NCBI GenBank assembly: GCA_026413225.1
Contig: CM048553.1
Location: 136,678,190 to 136,742,189, forward strand
Direction of reading: 5' to 3'
Length of the DNA: 64,000 bases
From: Otis tarda
Lineage: Eukaryota; Chordata; Aves; Otidiformes; Otididae
Of this stretch, positions 40,223 through 50,869 are shown in pieces. The number at the start of each line of letters is the position of its first letter. Position 1 is the stretch's first letter. Both the position numbers and the translations under genes were made by a program. The notes beneath the pieces are model-generated. The model saw only the letters and a list, made by a program, of their open reading frames with translations. It searched no databases and was not told the DNA's origin.

Positions 40223-40391
40223 TGTCTTGGTTTTAGCAGGGATGAAGTTAATTTTCCTCTTAGAAGCTTTGGATTTTGTATGTGAAGAATGTTGATAAAA
40301 ATGCTCTGATGATAAGGGTTGTTGTTAATGAGACCAAGGACACTGTCTGGCTTTCCAAGTCTCGTTAATGAGCAGGTGCAGGAAGCTGAGC

Positions 40392-40392
<1 letters not shown>
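40223..40392 (+). mobile_element. Fragment of LTR family A inside the provirus
   Basis: About 170 bp beginning 'tgtcttggttttagcaggga'. It matches the start of the solo LTR at 37055-37669 read on its minus strand. Shared phrases include 'gagaccaaggac' and 'gcaggtgcaggaa'. It is in the same orientation as the host provirus and stops at a run of 40 A's. It represents a second ERV family captured in the mosaic. Confidence 0.75.

Positions 40393-40432
<40 letters not shown>
40393..40432. repeat. Poly-A tract (40 A)
   Basis: An uninterrupted run of 40 A's placed exactly between the LTR family A fragment and integrase-end sequence. This suggests a junction formed at the tail of a polyadenylated RNA. 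Confidence 0.95.
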
Positions 40433-40438
<6 letters not shown>

Positions 40439-40454
40439 AACAGGTAATTGGGAA

Positions 40455-40545
40455 GGACCATTCCCTCTTATGACGTGGGGGAAAGGATATGCTTGTGTCT
40501 CTACAGGAGCAGTGAACAAGTGGATCCCTGCACGATGGGTATGAC
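40455..40545 (+). pseudogene. Integrase C-terminal segment (first copy)
   Basis: The frame reading 'MTWGKGYACVSTGAVNKWIP' is the SH3-like C-terminal DNA-binding part of a retroviral integrase. It is homologous to the segment at 42930-43010, with shared words 'ggtatgcttgt.tctc.acagg' and 'tggatccc'. It belongs to a different pol copy from the one at 42280. It lies immediately before env, as in alpha- and betaretroviruses. Fossil; broken. Confidence 0.7.
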
Positions 40546-41218
40546 CAGCGCTCCAAGCTGCCTTGCGTCCGTCAGATTGTTAACAACCTGTGTGGCAGCT
40601 CCATGGACATCAGTTACGGAAAGAACAAATGTGTGGGTAATTATGGTTAATGCCACAGGACAGGACATCATTTGTTTGTCTAGATCATCTTCAAATAAGC
40701 CTTTCAGAACATGCTTGGTCAATCTGCCAGATCAGATAGCGGTAGGACGACAATTCTGTGTAAAACAACAGCAGCCGCGAGTGCTGAGTGCTAAATAACA
40801 AAAGATGGAACTTTTGGGACCCCTAAAGATGTACTTCTGTCTATTTTTTTAACTATTCAAGAGCTAATGTTTCTAGAGGGGTAATGATTGTAAATGCTTT
40901 AAGATCTATATATTGCAACGACACAGTATGACGTAATCATGCGAGCACATATCAAAATCCAGACAGCATAAAAGACCTAAACGAAGCATACATAGCATTG
41001 AATCTGGTTGCCAAGATAATACAGAGTTTTGGAAACTAAGTAAAATTATTGCTGCTTCAATCTTTGCACTTGATGTGGCAAGTGCCTAGGCGTTAGCTAT
41101 GTTAAATAAATTGGGCTTTTGGCTTGCTAAGTAAACACATGCAATTATATCAGTACTATTAACACTGTTAATTGATATAGGTTCTATACGCTATACTATT
41201 TTACAAAACAGAGCCGCT

Positions 41219-41532
41219 GTTAGCCTGCAGAGCACATATTTGACAGACCTTGTTGCATGTGCTGGCCACACATGCAGCAACGTCTGGTCAGGCCTTGTTG
41301 CATGCGCTGGCCATGCATGCAGCAACACCTGGTCAGTACTCTTTCACTGAATCTGCGGAGGGTATAAACAGAGGTGGCTCGGAGTGGAGGAGAGAGGACG
41401 GACCCAGAGCACACTTTATTTACAACAGGGGACGCCCTGAAGGTGCTGCGCCTGCCTCCTTTCTCTGCTCTGACCCGGCTGATAAACATCCTCCTGCTCG
41501 GCAGTGTCTTTGGCGTAGTCGGGTTGGTAACA
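41219..41532 (+). mobile_element. Nested LTR-like insertion in env
   Basis: About 314 bp with inverted ends TGTTA...TAACA, a TATA box ('ggtataaaca', 41361-41370) and a downstream region with the texture of R-U5. It interrupts env TM sequence that otherwise matches leukosis-type env on both sides. No target duplication is evident. It is most simply a solo LTR of another ERV family. Two 45-bp tandem units sit in its 5' part. Confidence 0.6.
41246..41335. repeat. Two 45-bp tandem units with internal palindrome
   Basis: Units 41246-41290 and 41291-41335 differ at a handful of bases. Each holds an inverted repeat (GTTGCATG ... CATGCAGCAAC) able to form a hairpin. They lie in the U3-like part of the nested LTR, suggesting duplicated enhancer or protein-binding sites. 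Confidence 0.9.
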
Positions 41533-41863
41533 GAATAGATCAGTAGTAGATTTTTATTATCAGCACAAAATCATGATTGTCAGGATTTTGATGGGCTTTG
41601 CTGCATGAATCTGTCTGATCATTTGGAATCTATTCACAAAAGTATTCAAAACTTGCAAAAGGAGTACAAAACCAGCAACAAAGTGATGATTTTGATATAT
41701 TCAGAAATCTTTTGGTGGATTGATAAAAGCTTATTACAAATAGCTGTAGGATGCTTATTCATTCTTTTTATACATGTGTTTTGATCTGTATTCCGTGTGT
41801 GTGTTGAAATATGTGCAGACTTTAATAGATAAAGCGTTGAAACAAGCCTCTTTTCGTAAACAA

Positions 41864-42270
41864 ACAAGGGGAGATGTAGGTCAGTGAAAACACACTGACC
41901 TTGGGAGGGGGATACATTCATAGTCGCTTGGAAAAAAGCCATGGAATGAAAAGGGAACTTTAAAATACAAAACATTGTTAATAAAATTTATGGCTCGTTT
42001 CAACAGAGGCCTGCAAAATTAGTCACTGGCTTTGTAGATAAGAAAGTTACTGAAGTTATTATATTTGTAGTAATAGAGAATATAATAGAAAATTAGTAGA
42101 AAATAGTGAGATTTACTTTTTTGATATATATAGATAAGGTATCATTAGTAATTTTATTAGCTTGTGTAAGGCATAGCTAGGTGGTTGCTATCCTTAGCTA
42201 AAAAATTGTGATACTAGGCATTATACTAGGTATAATCATTCCGTGCTTGGTCACCTGCCTATAAAGTGAC
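41864..42270 (+). mobile_element. Polypurine tract and LTR-like segment (second element)
   Basis: 'aacaaggggaga' (41863-41874) is a polypurine tract directly followed by TG ('tgtaggtcagtg', from 41875), the layout of the 3' end of a retrovirus. The following roughly 400 bp is AT-rich, unlike the GC-rich outer LTRs, with a TATA-like 'cctataaag' near 42258. It would be the U3 of the element that supplied the first env. The right limit, before the second integrase, is approximate. Confidence 0.55.
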
Positions 42271-42279
42271 ACGCCATAC

Positions 42280-43060
42280 GACGTCAGTTCCGACTGCCCA
42301 TCTCACATGGTTGGGCTGTAGTGGCAGCCTGTCCAGCATGTCAAGCAGCAAAGCCGAACCAGGCCTTATACTACCCAGGTGTTAACCCCGGAGGTATGCT
42401 CCGAACCAGGTACGACAACTAGATATCACAGACTATGCGCTATTTGGCTGTTTCAAATACATTCATGTTGCGATCGACACTTGCTCCCGAGCTCTCTTCA
42501 TGTATCCATTCACGACGTCCATAACACAAAATCCATCCTGCACCAGAGCTGGGCTTTTATTTGCCTAGGATACCTCGGAAAATAAAGACTGACCGTGGGC
42601 CGTCACAGGTATCTCACCACTTCCTGCAGACGTGGGGAGTCCACCATACGTTTGGCATTCCTATGAACAGCATCAAGCAAGTGATTATAGAACACGCGCA
42701 CACAAAACCCTGAAAGCACAGCTAATCTGCCTGAGAGAGGGGGAAAGAGGGTTCGCCAGGAGTCTTGGTCAGTGAAGTACTTGTGGTACTGAATCACATG
42801 TTCCTTGCTGACCCTTAACCCGTTTCCCCTATCCAAAATCATTTTTCCTTATGTCAGCTGCTGTTTGGGGGCAAGGCACTCCCAGGGATCCGGTACCACC
42901 TGCCAGAAGACCCACGTTGGGAAGGTCCCGCTGATTTGCTAACATGGGGACAAGGGTATGCTTGTATCTCCACAGGTGCGGGGACCCGATGGATCCCAGC
43001 CTGGTTGGTACAGCTGTGGCTGGAGGATCAGCAGGGTAACCGAGCGGCGTGGCACTCTCC
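42280..43060 (+). pseudogene. Integrase region of pol (second copy)
   Basis: Recognisable parts are a zinc-finger end around 'ACPACQAAK' (about 42327), the catalytic core with 'YIHVAIDTCS' (about 42460), 'KIKTDRGP' (about 42580) and 'VIIEHAH' (about 42680), which carry the D, D and E positions of the integrase triad, and the C-terminal segment 'LLTWGQGYACISTGAG' (from 42936). The class II ERV character is clear. Fossil, broken. Confidence 0.78.
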
Positions 43061-43530
43061 AGCTCATCCTAGTGGGATTAATCCTGATTGTGAATCTTCC
43101 AGTGCCAGTGATAACGACTAATTTCTGGGAACGGTTCACAAACTACATCAACTTTACTCAGCACGCAACGAAGGACTGACACAAATGAAGTTGGCATTAG
43201 ATTATGCCCTTGTGAGGCCTGGCATTGGTTGCAGCGACCTAGAGGGAGTCCCAGGTCTCCAGGGTTACTGCTGTTTGGACTTCAGCAAGAACGCCTCCTC
43301 GGCCTTGTAGAAGACGCGTGCGCATGCTGCCCAGTCAGTATCCAACGTCGAAGCCCCCAAAGGACTGGGGTAGTTTCCAGACCTGTTCGGTTTACCTAGA
43401 TGGCTAAGAAATATTGTGTCTATAGGTCTGACAATCCTAGCAGTTGCTTTGGTAATGCTTTATTTGTTTCTGTTACTGTTAAGTTTCGTGCATGCTATGA
43501 TTGAGGGGTTACTAGGCAACTATTCCTAAT
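42958..43530 (+). pseudogene. env remnants of the outer provirus
   Basis: An open frame at 42958-43179 overlaps the end of integrase in another frame, as env does in alpha- and betaretroviruses. It contains a hydrophobic signal-peptide-like run ('TLQLILVGLILIVNLPVPV', 43054-43110). Further on, around 43410-43500, is a strongly hydrophobic segment ('GLTILAVALVMLYLFLLLL') that resembles the membrane anchor of a TM subunit. Fossil, broken. Confidence 0.6.
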
Positions 43531-43592
43531 CAACTATGTTATAGCGGCATCCGCCTCAGGGTACCAGCCATTAGACTAGAATGATTTAGCAT

Positions 43593-43603
43593 AGAGGGGG
43601 AAT
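43593..43603 (+). other. Polypurine tract of the provirus
   Basis: 'agagggggaat' directly precedes the TG of the 3' LTR. This is the plus-strand primer site expected in a retrovirus. Confidence 0.85.
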
Positions 43604-43952
43604 TGTGGGGTAACGTTAGCAGGGCTGCATGTATGCAGGAGGGGCAGTCTGCAGTGATTCGCGCGCTAGGCGCGGATAGGTCCATGGGCGCAGAGGGCAG
43701 GTGCGTCCACGTACGTGGTGGGCACGGATAAGTCCATGGGTGCAGGTGCAGGTGCGTGGCGGGCATGGATGGGTCCATGGGTGCAGGGGGGCGGGTGTGT
43801 TCGTGTGCGCAGCGGGTGTACGGGTATTTAACCCTTTGTTGCGCAGCATTAAATTGAAGGCTTGGCTTGACGGTATCCGTGTGATGCCCTGCTTTCCCCG
43901 GAGCGGGGCTCCGGTGCGTGCGGGGTAGGTTAGCTGGCAAGAGAAGCCTGCA
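43604..43952 (+). repeat. 3' LTR of the provirus
   Basis: 349 bp, identical by eye to the 5' LTR at 38563-38911, with the same GC-rich tandem units, TATTTAA box and ATTAAA. The right edge is fixed by the CTGAT target duplication that follows. Confidence 0.95.
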
Positions 43953-43957
43953 CTGAT
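43953..43957. repeat. Target site duplication, right (CTGAT)
   Basis: Matches 38558-38562. Five bases fit some ERV groups, whereas avian leukosis viruses make six. Confidence 0.9.
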
Positions 43958-44790
43958 CAGGGTTATTTAGTGGTAGAATTTGGAGTAGAAATTCTGTGAA
44001 CCTTGCAGAGGTAGATACCTATTTTATCAGTGTATATGGTTTTACAATTTTTGACATCATAACCAGCTGGTGCCTCTGAGTCATGCATTCATACATCTTT
44101 ATATTTAGCAGAATTATTTGCAGTCTATCTTAAGTTGAGGTATTTCTTCTGAAACATGCTGCTTCTCTTTTGTCTTCTTGCAAGATTAGTAGAAGGAGAG
44201 GAATCAAGTTGTGTTTTGTTGAGCAAATCTTCAGACTTTTCAGTGGAATGTAAATAGTTTGTTCTCTGTCCTTGGCGATTACCACCAACAGAAACTACAG
44301 AATCGTTTTCTTTCTTGGAAAAAAAAAAACCCAACCCTGTCTGTTTCAGTTCATTCTGTTACTGGTGATGTAAATGGGAAATAAAGCTGAATTCTCAGAC
44401 CTGCTTATTAATAGTGGCTTGGCAGAACTGTGATTCACACAGTACCATCTCAGGGATCCCATAGTGCAAGAGTACGGATAGCATAGAGCATTCTCGATGG
44501 CATCAAAGTCATATGAAGACAATAGACACCTCTCAGAAGACCTCATTAATTGAAAATACTGTCCCCACCCCTTAACTACAGACAGTACAGCATAGCCGAG
44601 CATTAAGCAAGGAACTACAAGTGGAAACTGATTTTTCCAGATCATAAAGAAGTTTTCAGTCCTGTATATAGAAGCATGTCATCTGAGACTTTTTGTTTCA
44701 CCCTTAATCCCTTAAAGTTTGACCAAAACTTTGATTGTCACTCCTTTTCCAAATTCCTCTTCTGTACTGGAGAATTTGTTTCAGCTTGTG
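43958..44790. other. Unannotated stretch 3' of the provirus
   Basis: AT-rich unique DNA continuing the sequence interrupted by the provirus. No gene or repeat is recognised. Confidence 0.55.
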
Positions 44791-45744
44791 TATCATAGAA
44801 TCATAGAATGTTTGTGCTGGAAGGGACCTTTAAAGGTCATCTAGTCCAACTCCCCTGCAAGGAGCAAGGGATATCTTCAACCAGATCAGGTTGCTCAGAG
44901 CCATCTCCAATCTGGCCTTGAATGTTTCCAGAGATGGGGCATCAGCCACCTCTCTTGAGAACCTGTTCCAGTGTGTCACCACCCTCAGTGTAAAAAATTT
45001 CTTCCTTGTATCAAGTATGAATCTACTTCCTTCTATTATAAAACCATTAAACCTTGTCCTATCGCAGCAGGCCCTCCTAAAGAGGTTCTCCCCATCTTTC
45101 TTATAAGCCCCCCTTTAGGCACTGGAAGACCACTATAAGGTCTCCCCAGAGCCTTCTCTTCTCCAGACTGAATAGCCTCAACTCTCCCAGTTTGTCCGCA
45201 CAGGAGAGGTGCTCCAGCCCTCTGATCATCTTCATGGCCTCCCTCTGGACTTCAACAGGTCCACACCCTTCTTATGTTGGGGGCTCCAGAGCTGGACACA
45301 GTACTCCAGGTGGGGTATCACAAGAGCAGAGTAGAGGGGGAGAATTACCTCCCTCGACCTGCTGCCCACGCTTCTTTTGACGAAGCGCAGGATGCGGTTA
45401 GCTTTCGGGACTGCAAGGGTGCATTGCCAGCTAATGTTGAGCTTCTCATTCACCAACACCCCAAAGTCCTTCTTGGCAGGGCTACTTGCAATCCATCCTC
45501 CACCCAGCCTGTATTTGTGCCTGATATTGTCCCCAGCCATGTACAGGACCTTACATTTGGCCTTGTTGAACTTCATGAGGTTTGCACGGGCCCACCTCTC
45601 CAGCCTGTCCACGTCCCTCTGGATGGCATCCATTCCCTCCAGCGTGTTGACCACATCACACAGCTTGGTGTCATCAACGAACTTGCTGAAGGTGCACTCA
45701 GTCCCACTGTCCATGTCACTGACAAAGATGTTAAACAGTGCCAG
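44791..45744 (-). mobile_element. CR1 LINE, 5'-truncated, 950 bp
   Basis: Contains the complement of octamers at 44791-44810, then the full CR1 3' UTR and the C-terminal half of ORF2. The minus-strand frame at 45232-45714 includes 'CTFSKFVDDTKLCDVVNTLE', the CR1 reverse transcriptase catalytic box with V where the young copy has A (FVDD for FADD). The frame is interrupted before the C-terminus. It ends abruptly at 45744 within the region upstream of FADD. Moderately old. Confidence 0.96.
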
Positions 45745-48599
45745 TTCCTGAGTTTAGGGATAATTCAGGTGGAAATAAGGAGAAAATAAGCTACTCATCT
45801 TTCAATAGCTGTCTGTACCTACTACTATTCTTAAAAACAAAAGGCCACAAATGCTTAAACCTTGAGTTGATGATTAAAGTTTTTTGCAACTATTTATTTC
45901 TTATAGAAGACTACCCAGAAAGATTGGGTGTGGGTAGGAACTTGCAGAACAGTTTTTTATGAAAGTTGTAGAAATTCTGCCTTCCCTGAAGTGCTCACAA
46001 ATACCACAGTAAAACATGTTGACAAGTTAGACAGGACAATATTTATACTAGTGTGATAAAAATAACACTTATCAAGTGCTATAAAGCCAGTTGCACACTT
46101 CTTTGGGGAAGAGAATGTAAAAACAATGCAAGTGGAACCGATCAATGAGGGCTTCTGTTCAGAATAACCTCAAAAGGAAAGGGTACTGCAATGGCTTTTA
46201 TTCTCCAAGTTGGGGAACTGCCAAAAACGTCCTTTTTTCCCCTAATGTTATCAGCAACAACAACAAAGCCATTTTAAATTACTTCAAACCATTGTAAAAG
46301 CTCTATCAAGGTGTCCAAATAATTTTCGCCAAACAGCTTTCAGCTGCTCTTTTAGGGTCATAACACCACTATATAGGTGAAAAGTTCTAAATCCTACTTG
46401 TGCTGCTCTGAGTCATGCAAAGTTTCAAGGTGTTTGTTTTTCTGAGAAAGTATTTCAGTTTGCCACTTGCAGTAAGACACATTTACCACCAAATTGTTGA
46501 AGCCAGAATTTCGTTTCTGCAATAGGTAACGTTCCTAGCAATGTAATGACAAAAGTAAAATTGTCACAAATACAATGCAGATTTCTTTGTAGTATTTCCT
46601 GTTAAAACATTGCAGAGCCATTAGATGTTTTATTGAATTTTTTGAAAAATCACAGTAAGCAAAGACAAAGACCTTAGTCTTAATCTTTAAAACTAGTAAT
46701 TTCAGCCGCTGAAGTAAAAAAAAATATTTTGAAGAATGTCAGGCTTTTTAATAACAACCCACAACATGCAGGTCAGAAACAGCTTTATATATTTGCTAGA
46801 AAATGTCCATGCTGTCAAAAAGGAAAAATTTGTATTGGACGTTAATGGCTGTGAAAGCTAACAGTGGGATTTCTTTAAATGCAGCTGTCTAAAAATTCGG
46901 AGACTAGGCTAATGGTCCCTTTTCAATGTACTTCTGAGGGGCAAGTCACTGCTTTTACTACACAATGCAGTTAGCTATAAATCATGCCAAACAATTAGCA
47001 GTGGCCAGCCCTTAGACCACTGATGTTAGGTGGGTGACTCACTTTGCCTGTTGAACACACACCTGCCCATGTTCTAACAGCATAAAATTGTACTGTTCTA
47101 GCAGAAAAATAAACAGTTTAAATGTTGTCATAAGAGATATAGTTACTCCTGCCTGGGTCAATGTAAAGTCTCCAGTGTACTCATGAGCAAGGTAGAGGCT
47201 AAGCACCACAAAAAAAACTCACTATGGAAATGAGTTTTGCACATCAGATGGTGTAAAATGCCCATAGTGGCAAAGGCATTCACATTAATCATGAGATTTT
47301 CCTTGCCTGCATCTCCTGAGGGTGCAGCTATTCAGTCTCTGCATAGTAAGACATTAAAGGGGAAGATGCTGAAGGGTTCTGAAGACTATATTCTTTCCTA
47401 ACCAGCATTTCCCTGTTCCAGACTATGTTTTGCCAACTCCATTAGCCACAAAGCAATCCTTGCATCTACTGCTATTTTGTTTCCTTTTTCTAAGTCAACA
47501 GGAGAAGAAATAACACAAAAAAAAAAAATCACTGACTTGATTTGGAAGTTTTCTAGGTCACATCTGCTCCCATTGGCTTCTATCATGTTCAGATACTAAA
47601 CCATCTGGGAGGTATTGAGGAAGATACCCACAAAGGAATTCTTACAGAGGAATATCATAAAGTGGGTCACTCATTAAACCTCTTCAGTTGAAAACTAAGC
47701 AGAAATTGGCCTATATGACAAGAGAAGCATACAATATGCTGGGATGAGTGGCACTGCATCAGAGAGTGGACCTGAAGGTGAGAGTGTGCAGAAACTATAG
47801 CTCAGAGACTCTTGCAAGTAATTACACTGACTCACAAGCACAGGGGACATGGTTTCTAATTATTTCTTATATCTCATGGGCTTTCAGTTCAAACTGTTGA
47901 CTCAGTCTCCACTTTCCCTCTTTTGTAGATACAATTTGAAAGGTTTTTTCTTGGTACCTGCAAGGTAGGTGGATATTCACAGGAAACTAACATTTAAATC
48001 TCTCTTCGTTGTCATAGCCAACACTGACAATTACGCAACAGCAAATGCACTTTTTACATGCAATAACAGTGGTTAATTCTGTCTGATAACTGTTAATTCC
48101 AAGGACTTGCTCAGTTTTTAAAATACAAAGCAGCAGAGAGTATTGACAAATATGACAAATACATACAAAAAGTCTGAAATTAAGGAAGAAAAGCTATAAA
48201 TATGCCTTGTCAACTTGTTCCACGTTTTCAACAGCCATCAATCTGAAATGCCAATCTGAAATGTATTATTGGGAATCAAGTAACAAAGCCAAGCCACATA
48301 ACATTTTGAATGCATTAGGGCTTGAACTAAAATACTATTTGCAGTTCAAATACTCCCATAGTAATCCTTATTTATGATACATCTTCAGCAATAGAAAATG
48401 AAAGAAGAATGCCATTATAATAGATACCAAACATATCAAGAGACGGTATCTTATTGCGATTTGTGTAACAATTTAGAAAAAAGATATATTTATAATCTTA
48501 CTTTTTAAAAAGTCTCTATCATATGGGGCTAGATAATGATGTAAAAGAAGATGACTTTATTAACAGCAAAAGGTAGGTGTAGATTATAAAGTGGGAGCA
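45745..48599. other. Unannotated stretch
   Basis: AT-rich with short open frames only. No repeat, RNA gene or exon structure is recognised. Confidence 0.5.
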
Positions 48600-48820
48600 C
48601 TGCCACCAAGTGGAAGGAAGAGCTGTGTCAGTTCACATCAGAGGTCCACCTCATTCTCTAATGTCTCAGACCGTGGCCTCCACAAGTCAGTGTGTTTTAA
48701 AAACTATCCCAAGTTTCAGACAACTGCAAACAGACTATCCCTTGGGGTATAGATATGGGATATGGAATTTCCCAGTATTCTGTCAATAGGGAGTTGATTT
48801 GCCTATGCATTACAGTACAC
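48600..48820 (+). repeat. Ancient CR1/L3-type repeat fragment
   Basis: Phrases 'catcagaggtccacctcatt', 'tgtctcagaccgtggcc' and, later, 'gggatatggaatttcccagt' follow the order of an old amniote LINE 3' region in which 'gaggtccacctagtccagta' and 'cagacagtggcc' are typical. Heavily diverged; the family name is uncertain. Confidence 0.5.
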
Positions 48821-49204
48821 ATATATATTAAGTTAAGCAAGCATAACTGCCTTTCATTATCCACATAATTAGTTTTAAAATCCTGCTCATTTCTTGGTCT
48901 TTATTTCTTGCAGCAGCGAGTTGCTCTAATTAGATATTAAGCATGTTAAATAATACTTTTTACCAATTTTAATCTGTTTCTCTTTTGAACTTCATTGATT
49001 CCCTGTTCTTGCATTAGGAAAATGCTCACAATATATAACAAATTATTAATTCCAATTTTCATTAATTGCTGCATAAGTCAGAATTCAATTGCATTTGTTA
49101 GCACATTGTCCATGCATATTGTTGTACATGTTTTTGCTCATGTTCATCTGTAGATTTTTTGTGTTCTATCTAAAATAATTTGGTATTATGTATATTAATG
49201 TACT

Positions 49205-49400
49205 GTGTTCTGTTGCAGAGTCTCTTTGTCATCTTGGGCAAATTACCTGCTCTACTAAATTTATCACTTCTGTCAGATTCATCCTTCATAAATTGGGAAT
49301 AAAATTTCCCCATATCAGAATAGGTGATGTCAGGATAAAATTTCTAAGTGGCAGTGAAATGTTGAGGGCACTTTTACTAGGTAAGGATTTGGAAAATCAC
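49205..49400 (+). repeat. Ancient L2/MIR-type repeat fragment
   Basis: 'catcttgggcaaattacctg', 'ataaattgggaataaaattt' and 'ggtgatgtcaggataaaatt' match in order the classic tail region of L2, L3 and MIR elements ('cttgggcaaatcactt', 'aaaatggggataataat', 'gtgaggattaaat'). Such remnants date from early amniotes and are rare in birds. The 84-codon frame across it is accidental. Confidence 0.7.
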
Positions 49401-50869
49401 TTTAATAAAATGAATCAACTAATTAAGACAGGAATTCAGTAGATGGATAGATAGAGTACTCTCATAGAGTTCAGAAATAATTTTCCTTGTCAAACTCATT
49501 AACTTTTTTTCCCATGAAGCCAGTACTGTAAAAATAGAGACTGTTATCTGAATTAGTTTTTAGAAAATCATCAGAAAGCAATATTGATATGTTCAGAAGG
49601 ACAGTGGTATTCTCTTGCCTGATTTTTACCATACCTCACTGAAACATTTCATATATGTCTAAACTGTGATGGTATGTTGATTCAGGCCTGTTCAGAGTTC
49701 ATTTATCCATGTGTAGAGGGCTCACCTCTACAGGGCTCACCTTCTAGGTTGATCTGCTCATTTCATGTTACAAGGAAGGTGACTCTACATATGCACAGAA
49801 TTAATCTCTGTTTTTGCAGGATCTGTTGATTCAGAGAACTGCATATACCAGAGACCCGAAATATTGGAGTAGATTTTTTATTTACCCTCCCAAATCTTGT
49901 AAGTGGCAGTTGCAAGGAAAGCACCTTTCTTTGTAGAGACTGCAGAGATTCTTCTGCTAGGTAGAGTTGTTCTGAGACATGACTTCTCCATTAACTCTGC
50001 AAATGAAGGGGTAATAACCCTCCCATCACCTTAACCATCTGCATTAGAGAAAGTAAGGTGGTGGAAATTTCTCCAATATGGAACTGAAGGCATCAAGGAG
50101 GAATCATTTTCTTTGTATGCATAAGGAATATGGCTAAACAGTTACTTTTCTATGTGTTTAGAAACTACTTTAAGGGATAGACACTAGATTTAATTTTTCC
50201 CTTACTTTTTTCAGACATTTCTTTTAACCAGAGCTTTCCTTGGAAAATGAGTTTATTGCTTAAAGTGAATCAATTGGACAAACGTGAAAGGAATCCTACT
50301 TCTAAAGCGACAGTGTTCCACCTAGTGCAGGTTCATCAGTACTTAGGAATTTATCACAGGTCATACAATATTTTTCCCTGGTAGCCCTCCATTTTCAGAG
50401 GATCTCTAATCACTTGAGAATTTCAGACTAAGCAGGGAAATACAAAAAAAAATGCAAGTCTCAAACACCACATACTTCAAAGAACCTCAGATGGGTTACT
50501 TTTAACTTGAGTTCTAAGCTAAGTTTTTGTCATAGTCATTACTTCTAACAGTTTCAGGTATTAGAATAAAAATGTAACTGGAAGTGATCCCAAGAGATTC
50601 CATCCTTCTACTTCAGGCTAGGACCAGCTATGCCTACAACACTCCTGATGGAAGTTCTTAAAAACAGACAATGAGGAATATTCCCCACATTCCCTTTCTC
50701 AGCCAGCCAGGTCTTCACTGCTCTTGCCATTTTCATATTGTTTAAGCTAGATTAGTAGTAATTATATCTCACCCTATTTGACACCCAGTATTGTGAAAAA
50801 AATAATTAATTATTTGCAGGTCATATTTTAAACGCTTGAAAACCAGTCTCATTTTTCTGCTTAATCTTA
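49401..50869. other. Unannotated stretch
   Basis: AT-rich non-coding DNA. No feature recognised. Confidence 0.5.

Larger units (their letters stand above)
40546..41790 (+). pseudogene. Alpharetrovirus-like env region (SU and TM parts)
   Basis: The surface-subunit part at about 40610-40720 includes 'NVWVIMVNATGQD' and 'PFRTCLVNLP', which resemble the N-terminal surface subunit of avian leukosis-type viruses. The transmembrane-subunit part includes sequence before 41218 ('ASIFALDVASA', and a segment ending 'LQNRAAV') and, at 41578-41650, a clear CX6CC motif (C-QDFDGL-CC) followed by 'NLSDHLESIHKSIQ', close to the leukosis virus TM ectodomain. An LTR-like insert (41219-41532) splits the TM part. 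Overall broken. The assignment to an alpharetrovirus-like env is fairly secure; the exact lineage is not. Confidence 0.75.
38563..43952 (+). mobile_element. Chimeric alpharetrovirus-related endogenous provirus (young LTRs, broken)
   Basis: A provirus of about 5.4 kb with two identical 349-bp LTRs, a 5-bp target duplication, a tRNA-Trp-type primer binding site and a polypurine tract before the 3' LTR. Between them lies a mosaic in this order: gag-like sequence, a piece of LTR family A with a poly-A tract, the end of an integrase, an alpharetrovirus-like env carrying a nested LTR-like insert, an LTR-like segment, a second integrase, and env remnants. Protease and reverse transcriptase were not recognised. 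It is broken, with well over ten breaks in its frames. The identical LTRs suggest recent integration, or recent sequence exchange between them. It belongs with class II (alpha/beta-like) avian ERVs. Confidence 0.9.

Noticed and set aside
40393-40432. Poly-A tract as the tail of a processed host pseudogene
   Set aside because: The sequence before it is an LTR fragment, with no host mRNA-like sequence.
40546-41790. env region as a domesticated, syncytin-like host gene
   Set aside because: The region is broken and interrupted by an LTR-like insert, so no kept function is indicated.
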